NCBI RefSeq assembly: GCF_036884845.1
Contig: NZ_CP145732.1
Location: 3,844,001-3,908,000, forward strand
Direction of reading: 5' to 3'
Source of the DNA: Pseudomonas sp. MAG733B
Lineage (GTDB): Bacteria; Pseudomonadota; Gammaproteobacteria; Pseudomonadales; Pseudomonadaceae
Length of the DNA: 64,000 bases
The notes beneath the pieces are model-generated. The model was not told the origin of the DNA. It did not search any database and saw only the letters and a list, made by a program, of their open reading frames with translations. Of the stretch, positions 17,608 through 26,882 are shown piece after piece (the stretch's first letter is position 1; every line of letters starts with the position of its first letter). The translations under genes were made by a program, and so were the position numbers.

Positions 17608-18555
17608 TCAGGACTGAGGAAGGAAACGTGGGACATCTACGCCTTGCTTCCAACCCAACAGTGCATCAGCCGCGGCGTCGGCGAACTGCGCATACATCTC
17701 ATCAGTCGGCCAGCCGAGATGGGAAGTCAGGATGACATTCGACAGACCCGTCAAGGCGTGCCCTTGAGGCAAAGGCTCCTGATCGAACACGTCAAGTGCA
17801 GCGCCCGCAATACGACGTTCCTGAAGGGTTTGCACCAGCGCGGCTTCATCGATAATCGGGCCACGTGCCGTGTTGACGATGTAGGCTGATGGCTTCATCA
17901 AGGCCAGGCGCCGTGCGTCAATCAGCCCTCGGGATTCGGGGGCCAGCGTGGCGTGAACGGAGACGATGTCGGACTGCCTCATCAGGTCATCCAGCTCCAG
18001 TGCCGTGGCACCCATCGCCGCAGCGTCTTGCGTTGTCAGCCTCAGGCCCCACGCTACGACATTCATGCCGAACACTTGGGCAACTTGTGTGACGTAACGA
18101 CCGATATTGCCCATGCCCACGATGCCCAGTGTTTTGCCGCGCAGCACGCGCGTCATTGGCGTTGGCCATTCACCGCGTTTGACGGCGCTGTCGACCCATG
18201 GGATTTCTCTCATCAACGCCATCATCAGGCCAAAGGTGAATTCACCCGCGCTGGTGCAGAAACCCCCAGTGGCCTTGGCAATCACGATACCCAGCCTTTG
18301 CGCCGCTTCCAGATCGATGTGATAAGCATGATTGCCTGTTTGGGCGATGATGCGCAGTTCCGGGACTTGTTCCATGAACTCGGCGGTGAACAAGGTACGC
18401 TCACGATTGGCGATGACCGCGTCAAAACCTTGCAAGTCTTCTGGACCCTCAAGCGGCCCGGTGAAGATTTTGACCTGGGCGTGTTCACGCAGCCGGCGGA
18501 TGCCTGAGGTGCTTTCGTAGGCATGGTGAATATCGTTAAGGACGGCAATACGCAT
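17608..18555 (-). CDS. D-isomer-specific 2-hydroxyacid dehydrogenase family protein
   Basis: The 315-residue protein has the D-2-hydroxyacid dehydrogenase fold. The nucleotide site is LGIVGMGNIGRYV (about residues 143-155). The catalytic Arg is in NTARGPIIDE, the Glu in DVFDQEPLP and the His in LTSHLGWPTDEMY. These enzymes reduce 2-oxoacids with NAD(P)H. The HLGW context and long NTARG loop resemble phosphoglycerate-dehydrogenase-like proteins of unknown substrate. It stands alone between LysR and the nitA regulator, separated from nitA by about 130 bp, so its pathway cannot be told. Confidence 0.85.
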   Translation of the reverse strand: MRIAVLNDIHHAYESTSGIRRLREHAQVKIFTGPLEGPEDLQGFDAVIANRERTLFTAEFMEQVPELRIIAQTGNHAYHIDLEAAQRLGIVIAKATGGFCTSAGEFTFGLMMALMREIPWVDSAVKRGEWPTPMTRVLRGKTLGIVGMGNIGRYVTQVAQVFGMNVVAWGLRLTTQDAAAMGATALELDDLMRQSDIVSVHATLAPESRGLIDARRLALMKPSAYIVNTARGPIIDEAALVQTLQERRIAGAALDVFDQEPLPQGHALTGLSNVILTSHLGWPTDEMYAQFADAAADALLGWKQGVDVPRFLPQS

Positions 18556-18685
18556 CTTTGATTACCTGTAATTTTTTGATCAAACCGAACAGTGATCAGT
18601 GTCCCAACGTATTCAGCTTGCCCATTGCGGGCAACCGAGTTTTTAGCCACTTTCGGTTTACAAAAAATCAAGGAATGCGCGGAGG

Positions 18686-20584
18686 TTATTTGATTTCCAG
18701 CCGCTTGAATCTCGACGCCAGTGTCGTGGGCTTGATCCCCAGTAACTCGGCGGCGCCACCCTTGCCAAACAACTTTCCATCCGAGGCTTTGAGTGCGGCT
18801 TGCATGTTGCAACGCTCAAGCTCGCGAATCTGCGCGTCGGTCAGAATCTCGGTCGGTGGGGAGGGCTGCATGATTGCTGAAGGGCTCGGTTTCGGTTCGT
18901 CGGGCAGGTCCAGGTTCAAGTCAGCGCCGTTCGAGGTGATCAATGCGCGTTCAATGACGTTTTGCAGCTCACGAATATTTCCCGGCCAGGAATAGCGTTG
19001 CAGCCGCTCGATGTCGCTGTTGCGCAGACGCCGCCCCGGCATATTCAGGCGCTTGCCCGTCTGTTTGAGAAAGTGCGCGGCCAGAGGCGCAATATCCATC
19101 GGCCGTTCGCGCAGTGCCGGCGACTGGATAGGGAAAACGTTGAGCCGGAAATACAGGTCTTCGCGAAAGTTTTTCGCGGCGACTTCTTGCCGAAGATCCC
19201 GGTTGGTCGCGGCAATGATCCGCACATCGACCTTGCGGGTGCGTTCTTCGCCGACCCGTTCGAACTGGCCTTCCTGCAACACCCGCAGCAATTTGCTTTG
19301 CAGCTCCAAAGGGATTTCTCCGATTTCGTCGAGAAACAGCGTGCCGCCATCCGCCAGTTCAAAGCGTCCGACGCGGTCCCGCACGGCGCCGGTAAAGGCG
19401 CCCCGAATGTGCCCGAAAAACTCGCTTTCAAACAATTCGGCCGGAATCGCCGCGCAGTTGACGCGAATCAGCGGACTGGCATTGCGCCGGCTGGCTTGAT
19501 GGATTGCGCGGGCGATCAGTTCCTTGCCGGTCCCCGATTCGCCGTTGATCAGCACGCTGGCATCGGTGGGGGCGACCACGTCGATCTGTTTGATGATTTT
19601 TTTGATCGGCTCGCTCTGGCCGACGATTTCGCGGAAGTTGTGCTCGATGTGAATCTCTTCCTGCAAGTACGCGTTTTGCTCTTCCAACCGATCCTTTAGC
19701 ACCTTGAGTTCTTCCAGGGCACTTTGCAGTTGGTTTTCAGTGCTGCGCCGTTCGGTGATGTCACGAAACACCACCACAGCACCCACAATGCGCCCATCGG
19801 AAATCACCGGTGTGCTGGTGAATTCCACCGGAAACGAACTGCCGTCACGACGCCAGAACACCTCCTGACGTCCCTCATGCATCACGCCGTCGCGCACGGC
19901 CTTGTAGATAGGGCAATCATCGACCGGGTAGTGGCTGCCGTCGGCGTGGGTGTGGTGGTGGATGCGATGGATATTCTTGCCGATCATGTCCTGCGGTTCC
20001 CAACCCAGCATGCGCGCACCGGCCGGGTTGACGAAGGTGGCCAGACCGTCGCTGTTGATGCTGTAGATGCCGTCACCGACCGAACTGAGCAAGAGCTGAT
20101 TGTCGCGTTCGGTTTCCTGGAACAGGTTGAGAATGTTGCGCCATTCGATCAGCCCACCGCGCATGGTGCGCTCGGTGTGGGCCTGGTCGCGCTGATACTT
20201 CTCATGGCTCAGCTCGCGCAGCACCAGGATCAGCTGTTGCTCTCCCTTGATCTGAAGGATGGTGGCGGAGATTTCCAGCTCGATGCGTTCGCCGCTTTTG
20301 CAGTTGCAACTCAGCTCTTCGCTCCAGCCGCGACCTTTGTCCATGACCGCTTGCGTGAACACAATCAGGTCCGCGAGTTGATGGCCGAACAGCTTGCTCA
20401 CCGGCAGTTCCAGCAACTCCTGACGCGGATAGCCGAGCAACTTGCAGGCGGCGATGTTCAGATCGCCCAGCCGATCGGTAAACGGATTGAGCAACACGAT
20501 GGCTTCGGCGCAATGCTCGAACACCATGTGCCGTGACGAGTACGCCAGATCGGCCCAGCCGGTTAAAGAGTCTGCTTCGTTCAT
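18686..20584 (-). CDS. nitA: Sigma-54-dependent PAS-domain activator of the Nit1C cluster
   Basis: The 632-residue protein has two PAS domains (about 15-130 and 165-290; [30 protein letters not shown] is the second) and a short coiled coil. An AAA+ module follows, with Walker A GESGTGKE near 345, GAFTGA near 410 and Walker [13 protein letters not shown] Fis-like HTH lies at the C-terminus ([25 protein letters not shown]). The intact GAFTGA loop means it can contact sigma-54. It diverges from nitBCDEFGH across a 241-bp region containing a -24/-12 promoter and repeated upstream sites. In Pseudomonas a gene of this type, nitA, controls the nit cluster for cyanide assimilation. Sensing is probably through the PAS domains; the signal is unknown. 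Confidence 0.9.
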   Translation of the reverse strand: MNEADSLTGWADLAYSSRHMVFEHCAEAIVLLNPFTDRLGDLNIAACKLLGYPRQELLELPVSKLFGHQLADLIVFTQAVMDKGRGWSEELSCNCKSGERIELEISATILQIKGEQQLILVLRELSHEKYQRDQAHTERTMRGGLIEWRNILNLFQETERDNQLLLSSVGDGIYSINSDGLATFVNPAGARMLGWEPQDMIGKNIHRIHHHTHADGSHYPVDDCPIYKAVRDGVMHEGRQEVFWRRDGSSFPVEFTSTPVISDGRIVGAVVVFRDITERRSTENQLQSALEELKVLKDRLEEQNAYLQEEIHIEHNFREIVGQSEPIKKIIKQIDVVAPTDASVLINGESGTGKELIARAIHQASRRNASPLIRVNCAAIPAELFESEFFGHIRGAFTGAVRDRVGRFELADGGTLFLDEIGEIPLELQSKLLRVLQEGQFERVGEERTRKVDVRIIAATNRDLRQEVAAKNFREDLYFRLNVFPIQSPALRERPMDIAPLAAHFLKQTGKRLNMPGRRLRNSDIERLQRYSWPGNIRELQNVIERALITSNGADLNLDLPDEPKPSPSAIMQPSPPTEILTDAQIRELERCNMQAALKASDGKLFGKGGAAELLGIKPTTLASRFKRLEIK

Positions 20585-20586
20585 GA

Positions 20587-20642
20587 CTACGAAATCTCGT
20601 GAATGAGCGCTACGAATAATCGTATTTCTACGGGAATACGTG
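20587..20642. promoter_or_regulatory. Three CTACG-type repeats, candidate upstream activator sites for NitA
   Basis: Related 15-mers with CTACG at one end and CGT near the other occur at 20587-20601, 20610-20624 and 20628-20642; the last two also form the dyad CGTATT/AATACG (20621-20640). They lie about 100-160 bp upstream of the -24 element, the usual distance for an enhancer of a sigma-54 promoter. They also overlap the 5' side of nitA, so autoregulation is possible. Confidence 0.5.
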
Positions 20643-20742
20643 ATTCGCCGATAGCAGCAGACACTTCAAATAAAACCGGCTCAGATTGGCATTTACAGCT
20701 AAATCAACCACTTACTTATTCGCAAAAAATAATTTTGTTTCC

Positions 20743-20758
20743 TGGCACGGCGTTCGCT
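20743..20758 (+). promoter_or_regulatory. Sigma-54 (-24/-12) promoter of nitBCDEFGH
   Basis: The sequence TGGCACGGCGTTCGCT matches the consensus TGGCACG-N4-TTGCW with one mismatch and the required 10 bp between GG and GC. It is 67 bp upstream of the nitB ATG, on the same strand, and just downstream of the divergent sigma-54 activator gene, which makes it convincing. Confidence 0.75.
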
Positions 20759-20825
20759 CTATCTCCTGCAACCCGGCAGCCACACAGGCTGGCGTTCAAG
20801 CACGAAGAAACTGGAGAGCAACACT

Positions 20826-21308
20826 ATGCCAACCGTGGACATCCCCCATTACAAAGACGGCGACTTCCTGGTCAATTACGAAGAGAAAGTCTTCGAGGAC
20901 GTCAAAGCCGAACCCGGCGAAAAAGTCCTCATCACCTTTCACACCATCGCCTTCGAGGGCTCCATTGGCCTGGTCAACATGCTTCAGGCCAAGCGCCTGC
21001 TGCGCAAAGGCTTTGAAACCAAAATCCTGCTGTACGGCCCAGGCGTGCAACTTGGTGTGCAGCGCGGTTTCCCGACCCTGGGAGCAGAAGCGTTTCCCGG
21101 TCACCTGGCGGTGAACAAGCAACTCATGCAGTTCATGGAGGAGGGAGGCGAGGTCTACGCGTGCCGCTTTGCCCTGCAAGCCTTGTACGGCCAGACCGAA
21201 AAAGCCCTGATCGAAGGCATCCGCCCGATCAACCCGCTGGACGTGATGGACCTGCGCCTGCTGATGCGCCGCGAGGGCGCGATGATCATCGATACCTGGA
21301 CTGCCTGA
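20826..21308 (+). CDS. nitB: MSMEG_0572/Sll0783 family nitrogen-starvation response protein
   Basis: The 160-residue protein is the first gene of the Nit1C cluster. It resembles the Sll0783/MSMEG_0572 family: an [22 protein letters not shown] strand (here [13 protein letters not shown]), a DsrE-like fold pattern, and [13 protein letters not shown]. The biochemical function is unknown; the family is named for induction under nitrogen limitation. ATG at 20826 follows GGAGAGCAACACT. A 180-bp gap with a REP pair separates it from the nitrilase gene, so differential mRNA stability or processing between nitB and nitC is possible. Confidence 0.88.
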   Translation: MPTVDIPHYKDGDFLVNYEEKVFEDVKAEPGEKVLITFHTIAFEGSIGLVNMLQAKRLLRKGFETKILLYGPGVQLGVQRGFPTLGAEAFPGHLAVNKQLMQFMEEGGEVYACRFALQALYGQTEKALIEGIRPINPLDVMDLRLLMRREGAMIIDTWTA

Positions 21309-21329
21309 CCGCACAGTTGAAATACCCCT

Positions 21330-21441
21330 GTGGCGAGCGAGCTTGCTCGCGCTCGACTGCGCAGCAGTCGCAAAAAACGGCTTCGAATGCCCGATTTTTG
21401 GGGCCGCTACGCAGCCCAGCGCGAGCAAGCTCGCTCGCCAC
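21330..21441. repeat. REP inverted pair between nitB and nitC
   Basis: A perfect 22-bp inverted repeat, 21330-21351 and 21420-21441 (GTGGCGAGCGAGCTTGCTCG... and its complement), flanks a 68-bp centre. This is a Pseudomonas-type REP doublet (BIME). Inside an operon such pairs often stabilise upstream mRNA or attenuate downstream expression. Confidence 0.85.
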
Positions 21442-21487
21442 AACAGCGACATCGATCTTTTGATCACTCATCAATTCAGGACCGAAC

Positions 21488-22465
21488 ATGGCCATCATTC
21501 GCGCAGCCGCCGTACAAATCAGCCCGGTGCTTTACAGCCGCGAAGGCACCGTCGACAAGGTCTGCCAGCAGATCATCGCCCTCGGTCGACAAGGCGTGCA
21601 GTTCGCCGTTTTCCCGGAAACGGTGGTGCCGTACTACCCGTATTTTTCCTTTGTGCAGCCGGCATTCGCAATGGGCGCACAGCACCTCAAATTGCTCGAT
21701 CAATCCGTTACCGTTCCGTCCGCCGCCACGCTGGCCATTGGTGAGGCGTGCAAGCAAGCGGGCATGGTCGTTTCGATTGGCGTCAATGAACGCGATGGCG
21801 GCACGATCTACAACGCGCAATTACTCTTCGATGCTGACGGCAGCCTGATTCAGCATCGCCGCAAAATCACGCCGACCTATCACGAACGCATGGTCTGGGG
21901 GCAGGGCGACGGTTCCGGCCTGCGCGCCATCGACAGCGCTGTCGGGCGCATCGGTTCGCTGGCGTGCTGGGAACATTACAACCCGCTGGCCCGTTACGCC
22001 TTGATGGCGGACGGCGAGCAAATCCATGCCGCGATGTTTCCGGGTTCCCTGGTGGGAGACATTTTCGCCGAGCAGATCGAAGTCACCATCCGCCATCACG
22101 CCCTCGAATCCGCTTGTTTTGTGGTCAACGCCACTGCGTGGCTGGATGCCGATCAGCAAGGCCAGATCATGCAGGACACCGGCTGTGGCCTTGGACCGAT
22201 CTCGGGTGGTTGCTTCAGCGCCATCGTGTCGCCCGAAGGCAAGTTGCTCGGCGAGCCGTTGCGTTCCGGCGAAGGCGCGGTGATTGCCGACCTTGATCTG
22301 GCCTTGATCGACAAGCGCAAACGGATGATGGATTCGGTCGGGCATTACAGCCGTCCGGAACTGCTCAGCCTGCTGATCGACCGTACGCCCGCCGTGCATG
22401 TGCATGAACGCAGGCCGCAGCTTGCAGCGGTGGCGACCGAGGAGTTCGATCATGCAAACCAATGA
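21488..22465 (+). CDS. nitC: Nit1/NitC nitrilase
   Basis: The 325-residue protein is a nitrilase-superfamily branch 1 enzyme with the catalytic triad visible: Glu44 (FPET), Lys126 (RRKITP) and Cys160 ([15 protein letters not shown]). Enzymes of this cluster hydrolyse nitriles to acid and ammonia. NitC of Pseudomonas is required for growth on cyanide as nitrogen source, probably through 2-hydroxynitriles formed from cyanide and keto acids (established for relatives, inferred here). Its end overlaps the start of nitD by 14 bp. Length and motifs are normal. Confidence 0.93.
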   Translation: MAIIRAAAVQISPVLYSREGTVDKVCQQIIALGRQGVQFAVFPETVVPYYPYFSFVQPAFAMGAQHLKLLDQSVTVPSAATLAIGEACKQAGMVVSIGVNERDGGTIYNAQLLFDADGSLIQHRRKITPTYHERMVWGQGDGSGLRAIDSAVGRIGSLACWEHYNPLARYALMADGEQIHAAMFPGSLVGDIFAEQIEVTIRHHALESACFVVNATAWLDADQQGQIMQDTGCGLGPISGGCFSAIVSPEGKLLGEPLRSGEGAVIADLDLALIDKRKRMMDSVGHYSRPELLSLLIDRTPAVHVHERRPQLAAVATEEFDHANQ

Positions 22466-23534
22466 ATTGCTGGCCGAGCTGCAATGTCATGGCGTGCGCT
22501 GGCCCGCTGCGCAGAACGGCCTGTCCCGGCAGGGTGGCGCGGGACCGTCCGACCACAAGGCGCTGAGTTTTGGCAGCCGGACGATGATGGTGCCGATCCT
22601 CAATCAGGCCTCGCAGGATTCGCCCTATCAAGCGCAACCCAGCGCCGATGGCAGCCAGGCGCTGATCTTTCGCGAAGGCTTGCAGGTCGGTCAGGTGCAA
22701 ATGCCCGGTGTACCGAAGTTCTACGGGCTGAGCACCGCCGACGGCATTCCCTATTGGAAAATCGCCACGCTACACAGCAGTGATGTGCTCGCGACCACGG
22801 TGTTGCAGCACTGCATCCGTTTCAACGATCGCGGCAGCTCTTGCCAGTTTTGCGCCATCGGCCAGTCGCTGGCGGCGGGCAAAACCATCGCCCGCAAACG
22901 TCCGCAACAACTGGCGGAAGTGGCAAAAGCCGCGGTGGAACTGGATGGCGTCAAGCACATGGTGATGACCACCGGCACGCCACAAACTCCGGATCGCGGC
23001 GCGGCGATTTTGTGTGAATCCGCCGCCGCGGTGACCGCTGCGGTCGACCTGCCGATTCAGGCCCAGTGCGAGCCGCCGGATGACGATCGCTGGTTCCAGC
23101 GTCTGGCCGACAGCGGCGTGGTCTCGCTGGGTATGCACCTTGAAGCGGTCACCGATGAAGTGCGCCAACGCATCATGCCCGGCAAGGCCGAAGTGCCGCT
23201 GAGCCGTTACTTCGAGGCATTCAGCGCAGCGGTCGAGGTGTTCGGTCGAGGCCAGGTCAGTACCTACATTCTTGCCGGCTTGGGCGACAGCGAAGCGGCG
23301 ATCAGTGCGATGAGCGAGCGTTTGTGTGAGCTGGGGGTGTACCCGTTCGTGGTGCCCTTCGTGCCTATCGACGGCACGCCGTTGGCCCATCACCCCAAAC
23401 CCGACAGCGCGATGATGGCCCGTTTGTATCCGCAGATCGGCGCGAGCCTGCGTCGTCACGGTTTGCACTCCGATCAGATCAACGCCGGTTGCGCCAAATG
23501 CGGCGCGTGCTCGGCCCTGAAAAGCTACGAATAA
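22452..23534 (+). CDS. nitD: MSMEG_0568 family radical SAM protein
   Basis: The 360-residue protein starts at ATG 22452 inside the end of nitC. Its cluster-binding cysteines read C-X9-C-X2-C ([14 protein letters not shown], near residue 120), not the classical CX3CX2C. It has further cysteines at the C-terminus (CAKCGAC). A TTGTP strand and [16 protein letters not shown] follow as in radical SAM barrels. Radical SAM proteins of this family always accompany Nit1 nitrilase but their reaction is not known. It is part of the tight nitCDEF translation unit. Confidence 0.9.
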   Translation: MQTNELLAELQCHGVRWPAAQNGLSRQGGAGPSDHKALSFGSRTMMVPILNQASQDSPYQAQPSADGSQALIFREGLQVGQVQMPGVPKFYGLSTADGIPYWKIATLHSSDVLATTVLQHCIRFNDRGSSCQFCAIGQSLAAGKTIARKRPQQLAEVAKAAVELDGVKHMVMTTGTPQTPDRGAAILCESAAAVTAAVDLPIQAQCEPPDDDRWFQRLADSGVVSLGMHLEAVTDEVRQRIMPGKAEVPLSRYFEAFSAAVEVFGRGQVSTYILAGLGDSEAAISAMSERLCELGVYPFVVPFVPIDGTPLAHHPKPDSAMMARLYPQIGASLRRHGLHSDQINAGCAKCGACSALKSYE

Positions 23535-23548
23535 GCCGGAGAACACCC

Positions 23549-24109
23549 ATGCCCAATCTCGCCTTTGCTTTGGTCGACAGCACGTTTGAACCGTTTCGTG
23601 CGGGTGAATTGCTGGTCAAGCCCGCCAGCGAACACTGGGAGAAACAGGCCTATTTCGCCCTGCGGCGCTCGGTGTTTTCCGATGAGCAACAACTGCTGGC
23701 GCAAGACAAGGACCGCCATGATTTTCAGGCGATTGCCATCGTTGCCCTGGCCGGTAATTGCGGGATCTCCGATCAGGTGGTCGGCGCGGTGCGTATCTAT
23801 CAGCCCGAACCGGGCCTGTGGTTCGGCGGACGCTTGTGCGTGGCCCCGGCGTATCGACGCCACAGCATGATTGGCAAGGCGCTGGTCAACGAAGCGGTGT
23901 CGCGTGCCAAGGAACTCGGCTGCGAAGTGTTCCGCGCGACGGTGCAGGCGCAAAACGAAACGTACTTTCATGCCTTGCGCTGGCAAACCCTGGAGCAACT
24001 GGAGTTGCTCGGCCAGCCTCATTGCCTGATGCAGGCGGATTTACCCAGCTACCCACTGATGCCGCGTCAGGTGTCGTTGCGCGCGTTGAAGGTGGCTCGT
24101 CATGGCTGA
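23549..24109 (+). CDS. nitE: MSMEG_0567/Sll0786 family GNAT N-acetyltransferase
   Basis: The 186-residue protein has the GNAT acetyl-CoA motif (RLCVAPAYRRHSMIGKALVNEAVSRAKELG, about residues 95-124). ATG 23549 is 14 bp after nitD and follows GCCGGAGAAC; the earlier in-frame codons lie inside nitD and are not used. In other genomes this domain may be fused to the AIR-synthase domain; here the two are separate and overlap by 8 bp. The acceptor substrate is unknown. Confidence 0.87.
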   Translation: MPNLAFALVDSTFEPFRAGELLVKPASEHWEKQAYFALRRSVFSDEQQLLAQDKDRHDFQAIAIVALAGNCGISDQVVGAVRIYQPEPGLWFGGRLCVAPAYRRHSMIGKALVNEAVSRAKELGCEVFRATVQAQNETYFHALRWQTLEQLELLGQPHCLMQADLPSYPLMPRQVSLRALKVARHG

Positions 24110-25133
24110 GGTCATTGATTTGGCAGCGCTGCTTGAGACGTTGCGCAGCACTCGCGCCATGCACTCGAAACAGGCGATCCAACAGCCAGCGGCGCTGATC
24201 GGCGGTGCAAATCCGGCACTGACCCGCGAGCAGCTTTATGCCTTGCCCGGCGATGACACGGCGGCGATAGGCTGCGGCGACCATTTTCAGTTGCTGGCCA
24301 TCGAGGGCATGTTGCCGGCCTTTGTTGAAACGGCGCCTTGGTTTGCCGGGTGGTCGGCGGTCATGGCCAACGTCAGCGACATCAGCGCCATGGGTGGACG
24401 GGCGACGGCGGTGGTCAACGCGTATTGGCATCACGACAACGCGGCCGCGCAGCAATTGCTCGCGGGCATTCACGCTGCGTGCGAAGCGTATGGCTTGTTG
24501 CTCGCCGGTGGGCACACCAGCCTGACGACGGGGAATCCGACCGCGCTGGCCGTGGCGATTATCGGCGTCGCGCAAAATCTGCTGTCGACCTTGCATGTCG
24601 CGCCCGGTCAGGTCATTGCCATGGCGGTGGACCTTGATGGGCATTGGCATGCCGACAGCACCTATTGGAAAGCCTTCGAAGGTGTGCCTGCCGAACGCCT
24701 GCGCAGCAAGCTCGACGTACTGCCGCGCCTGGCAGACGCGCGACTGCTGCATGCGGCCAAAGACATCAGCAACGCCGGGGTCCTCGGCAGCCTGTTGATG
24801 CTGCTGGAAACCTCCGGCTGCGGCGCGACCATCGATTTGGCGGCAGTGCCGTGTCCGCCGGATACCGACCTGTTTCGCTGGCTGCAGGTGTTCCCCAGTT
24901 ATGGCTTCTTGATGACGCTGGACGAACGCGACTGGCCGCAAGTGCAGACCGCATTCGCCTTCGAAGGCGTGCGCTGTGAGCGAGTCGGCCAGGTCAATGC
25001 CAGCGGCGCGTTGAATGTGCTGCTCGGCGAACAGCGCGGCGAATTCTGGAACCTGCGCGAGCAGGCATTCACCGGTTTCAGCTATCCCCATCTCGACCTG
25101 AGCCCCTTAAACCGCAAACAACAGGAGCACTGA
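24102..25133 (+). CDS. nitF: Sll0787 family AIR-synthase-like protein
   Basis: The 343-residue protein has the PurM/SelD/HypE-type ATP-binding fold: GDDTAAIGCGDHFQLLAIEGM at the N-terminal domain, NVSDISAMGGR (typical DxSAMG motif), AGGHTS, and KDISNAGVLGSLLM (the SxAG loop). Such enzymes activate an amide or carboxylate with ATP. The role in the Nit1C pathway is unknown. It overlaps nitE by 8 bp and precedes nitG by 1 bp, so translation is coupled. Confidence 0.88.
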   Translation: MAEVIDLAALLETLRSTRAMHSKQAIQQPAALIGGANPALTREQLYALPGDDTAAIGCGDHFQLLAIEGMLPAFVETAPWFAGWSAVMANVSDISAMGGRATAVVNAYWHHDNAAAQQLLAGIHAACEAYGLLLAGGHTSLTTGNPTALAVAIIGVAQNLLSTLHVAPGQVIAMAVDLDGHWHADSTYWKAFEGVPAERLRSKLDVLPRLADARLLHAAKDISNAGVLGSLLMLLETSGCGATIDLAAVPCPPDTDLFRWLQVFPSYGFLMTLDERDWPQVQTAFAFEGVRCERVGQVNASGALNVLLGEQRGEFWNLREQAFTGFSYPHLDLSPLNRKQQEH

Positions 25134-25134
25134 C

Positions 25135-25470
25135 ATGCCCGCCGTCAATTTCAAAATCCGTTGGCCGAATGGCCAGGAAGCGAACGGTTATTCGCCCTCG
25201 ACCGTGATTTTCAACTACCTGGAGGAGGGCGCCAGTTACTCGCTGCCGGACTTTCTGCAACGCCTCGAGAGCGCTTTGAACAACGCCTCGGAGCGGGTGA
25301 AGCAGGTCAAGGGTTTCTATTGCAGCTCCGCCATGGACACGTTGAGTTCACTCAAGGGCCAGGCCAGTTATCTGGTCGAGCCAGACCACGCGGCGGGACA
25401 AGTGAACATTCTCAGCCTGCGTACTGAAGGCGCAGGGCAGGTGTTCGGCGCAGGCTGGAGTTCATTTTGA
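25135..25470 (+). CDS. nitG: MSMEG_0570 family nitrogen-starvation response protein
   Basis: This is a small 111-residue protein with the family pattern (NFKIRWPNGQ at the start, STVIFNYLEEGASY, YCSSAMDTLSSLKGQA). No catalytic motif is evident. It is the sixth gene after the sigma-54 promoter and always travels with the nitrilase cluster. The ATG at 25135 overlaps closely with the end of nitF. Function is unknown. Confidence 0.87.
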   Translation: MPAVNFKIRWPNGQEANGYSPSTVIFNYLEEGASYSLPDFLQRLESALNNASERVKQVKGFYCSSAMDTLSSLKGQASYLVEPDHAAGQVNILSLRTEGAGQVFGAGWSSF

Positions 25471-25522
25471 TACATCGATTTTTCCATTCGACCCCTTTCA
25501 TTACCGAGTACCGGAGTGCCCC

Positions 25523-26824
25523 ATGACCAGCCCACTCACCACAATCAAATCTCCACATCACAGCGTGATCGTCGTTGGCGGCGGGCAGGCCGGGCTATCC
25601 GCCAGCTACTACCTGCAACAACAGGGTATCGACCACCTGGTCCTGGAAAAACACCGACTGACCCACACCTGGCGCGATCAGCGCTGGGATGCCTTCAGTC
25701 TGGTGACGCCCAACTGGCAGTGCGCTTTGCCGGGTTACACCTATACCGACGATTTCAATGGCAGCGATCCCCACGGGTTCATGAAGAAGGATGAGATCAA
25801 CCAATACCTGGCCGGCTTCGTCAAATCGGTGAATGCCCCGGCCCGTGAAGGTGTCACGGTTCAGCGCGTGGTGCCCGGTAGCCTCGGTGGTTTCGAGGTG
25901 CACACTTCGCAAGGCGAGTTCACGGCCGATCAGGTGATTGTCGCATCGGGCGGCTACCACACGCCGATCATCCCGCGCCTGGCCGAACGCTTGCCGGCCG
26001 GCATTCAGCAGATTCACTCCGAGCAATATCGCAATCCGCAGGCCTTGCCCGCCGGTAATGTGCTGGTGGTCGGTTCGGGGCAATCGGGCGCGCAAATTGC
26101 CGAGGACCTGCACCTGGCCGGGCGCAAGGTGTATCTGGCCGTGGGTGATGCACCGCGGTGCGCGCGGTTTTACCGTGGCAAGGATGTGGTCGATTGGCTG
26201 GCGCAAATGGGTTACTACGAGATTGGCGTTGACACCCATCCGCTGCGTGAAGGCGTGCGGGATAACACCAACCACTACGTCACCGGCCGCGACGGTGGGC
26301 GCGATATTGACCTGCGCAGCTTTGCCCGCGAAGGCATGGAGTTATACGGTCGCCTGGAGGGTTTGCAGGGCACTCGCCTGCAGTTTGCCAACAACCTTGG
26401 CGAAAGCCTGGACAGTGCCGATGCGGTCTACAACCGCATCAATGCGTCAATCGACAAGTACATCGAACAGCACTCGATTGATGCCCCGACCGGAGCGCGT
26501 TACCAGCCGAGCTGGACGCCCGCTCAGGAGCGCAGCGAACTGGACCTGGAGAGCGAAGGCATCACCAGCATCATCTGGTGCATCGGCTTCAGCCCGGACT
26601 TTAGCTGGGTCGATGCGCCGGTCTTCAACGGGCGAGGTCACCCCGGCCACCAACGTGGGATCACGGCGCAGCCTGGTTTGTATTTCCTCGGCCTGCCATG
26701 GCTGTACACGTGGGGCTCGGGGCGTTTCTCCGGCGTGGCGCGGGATGCGGAGTTTCTCGTGCAGCACATTGTCGACGGCGCGCAGGAGAGCACAGCGCGC
26801 CGCCGGCGTTCGGCAGCAGGCTAA
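25523..26824 (+). CDS. nitH: MSMEG_0569 family flavin-dependent oxidoreductase
   Basis: The 433-residue protein resembles FAD/NAD(P)H monooxygenases. The FAD motif VIVVGGGQAGLSASYYL lies near residues 15-31 and a second nucleotide motif NVLVVGSGQSGAQIAEDL near 174-191. HTWRDQRWDAFSLVTPNW matches the family, and the C-terminal GLPWLYTWGSGRFSGV is also characteristic. It may oxygenate a nitrile or intermediate before or after nitrilase action; the reaction is not established. ATG 25523 lies 52 bp after nitG. It is the last gene of the cluster. Confidence 0.9.
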   Translation: MTSPLTTIKSPHHSVIVVGGGQAGLSASYYLQQQGIDHLVLEKHRLTHTWRDQRWDAFSLVTPNWQCALPGYTYTDDFNGSDPHGFMKKDEINQYLAGFVKSVNAPAREGVTVQRVVPGSLGGFEVHTSQGEFTADQVIVASGGYHTPIIPRLAERLPAGIQQIHSEQYRNPQALPAGNVLVVGSGQSGAQIAEDLHLAGRKVYLAVGDAPRCARFYRGKDVVDWLAQMGYYEIGVDTHPLREGVRDNTNHYVTGRDGGRDIDLRSFAREGMELYGRLEGLQGTRLQFANNLGESLDSADAVYNRINASIDKYIEQHSIDAPTGARYQPSWTPAQERSELDLESEGITSIIWCIGFSPDFSWVDAPVFNGRGHPGHQRGITAQPGLYFLGLPWLYTWGSGRFSGVARDAEFLVQHIVDGAQESTARRRRSAAG

Positions 26825-26882
26825 GTATCAACGGGCGGTTTGTGTCACTTCGCGGATCTTTTTCACTTGCCCGGCTCATCCG

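Noticed and set aside
19724..20536. 270-codon plus-strand frame antisense to nitA
   Set aside because: Composition and lack of start signal mark it as a shadow of the PAS-domain coding sequence.
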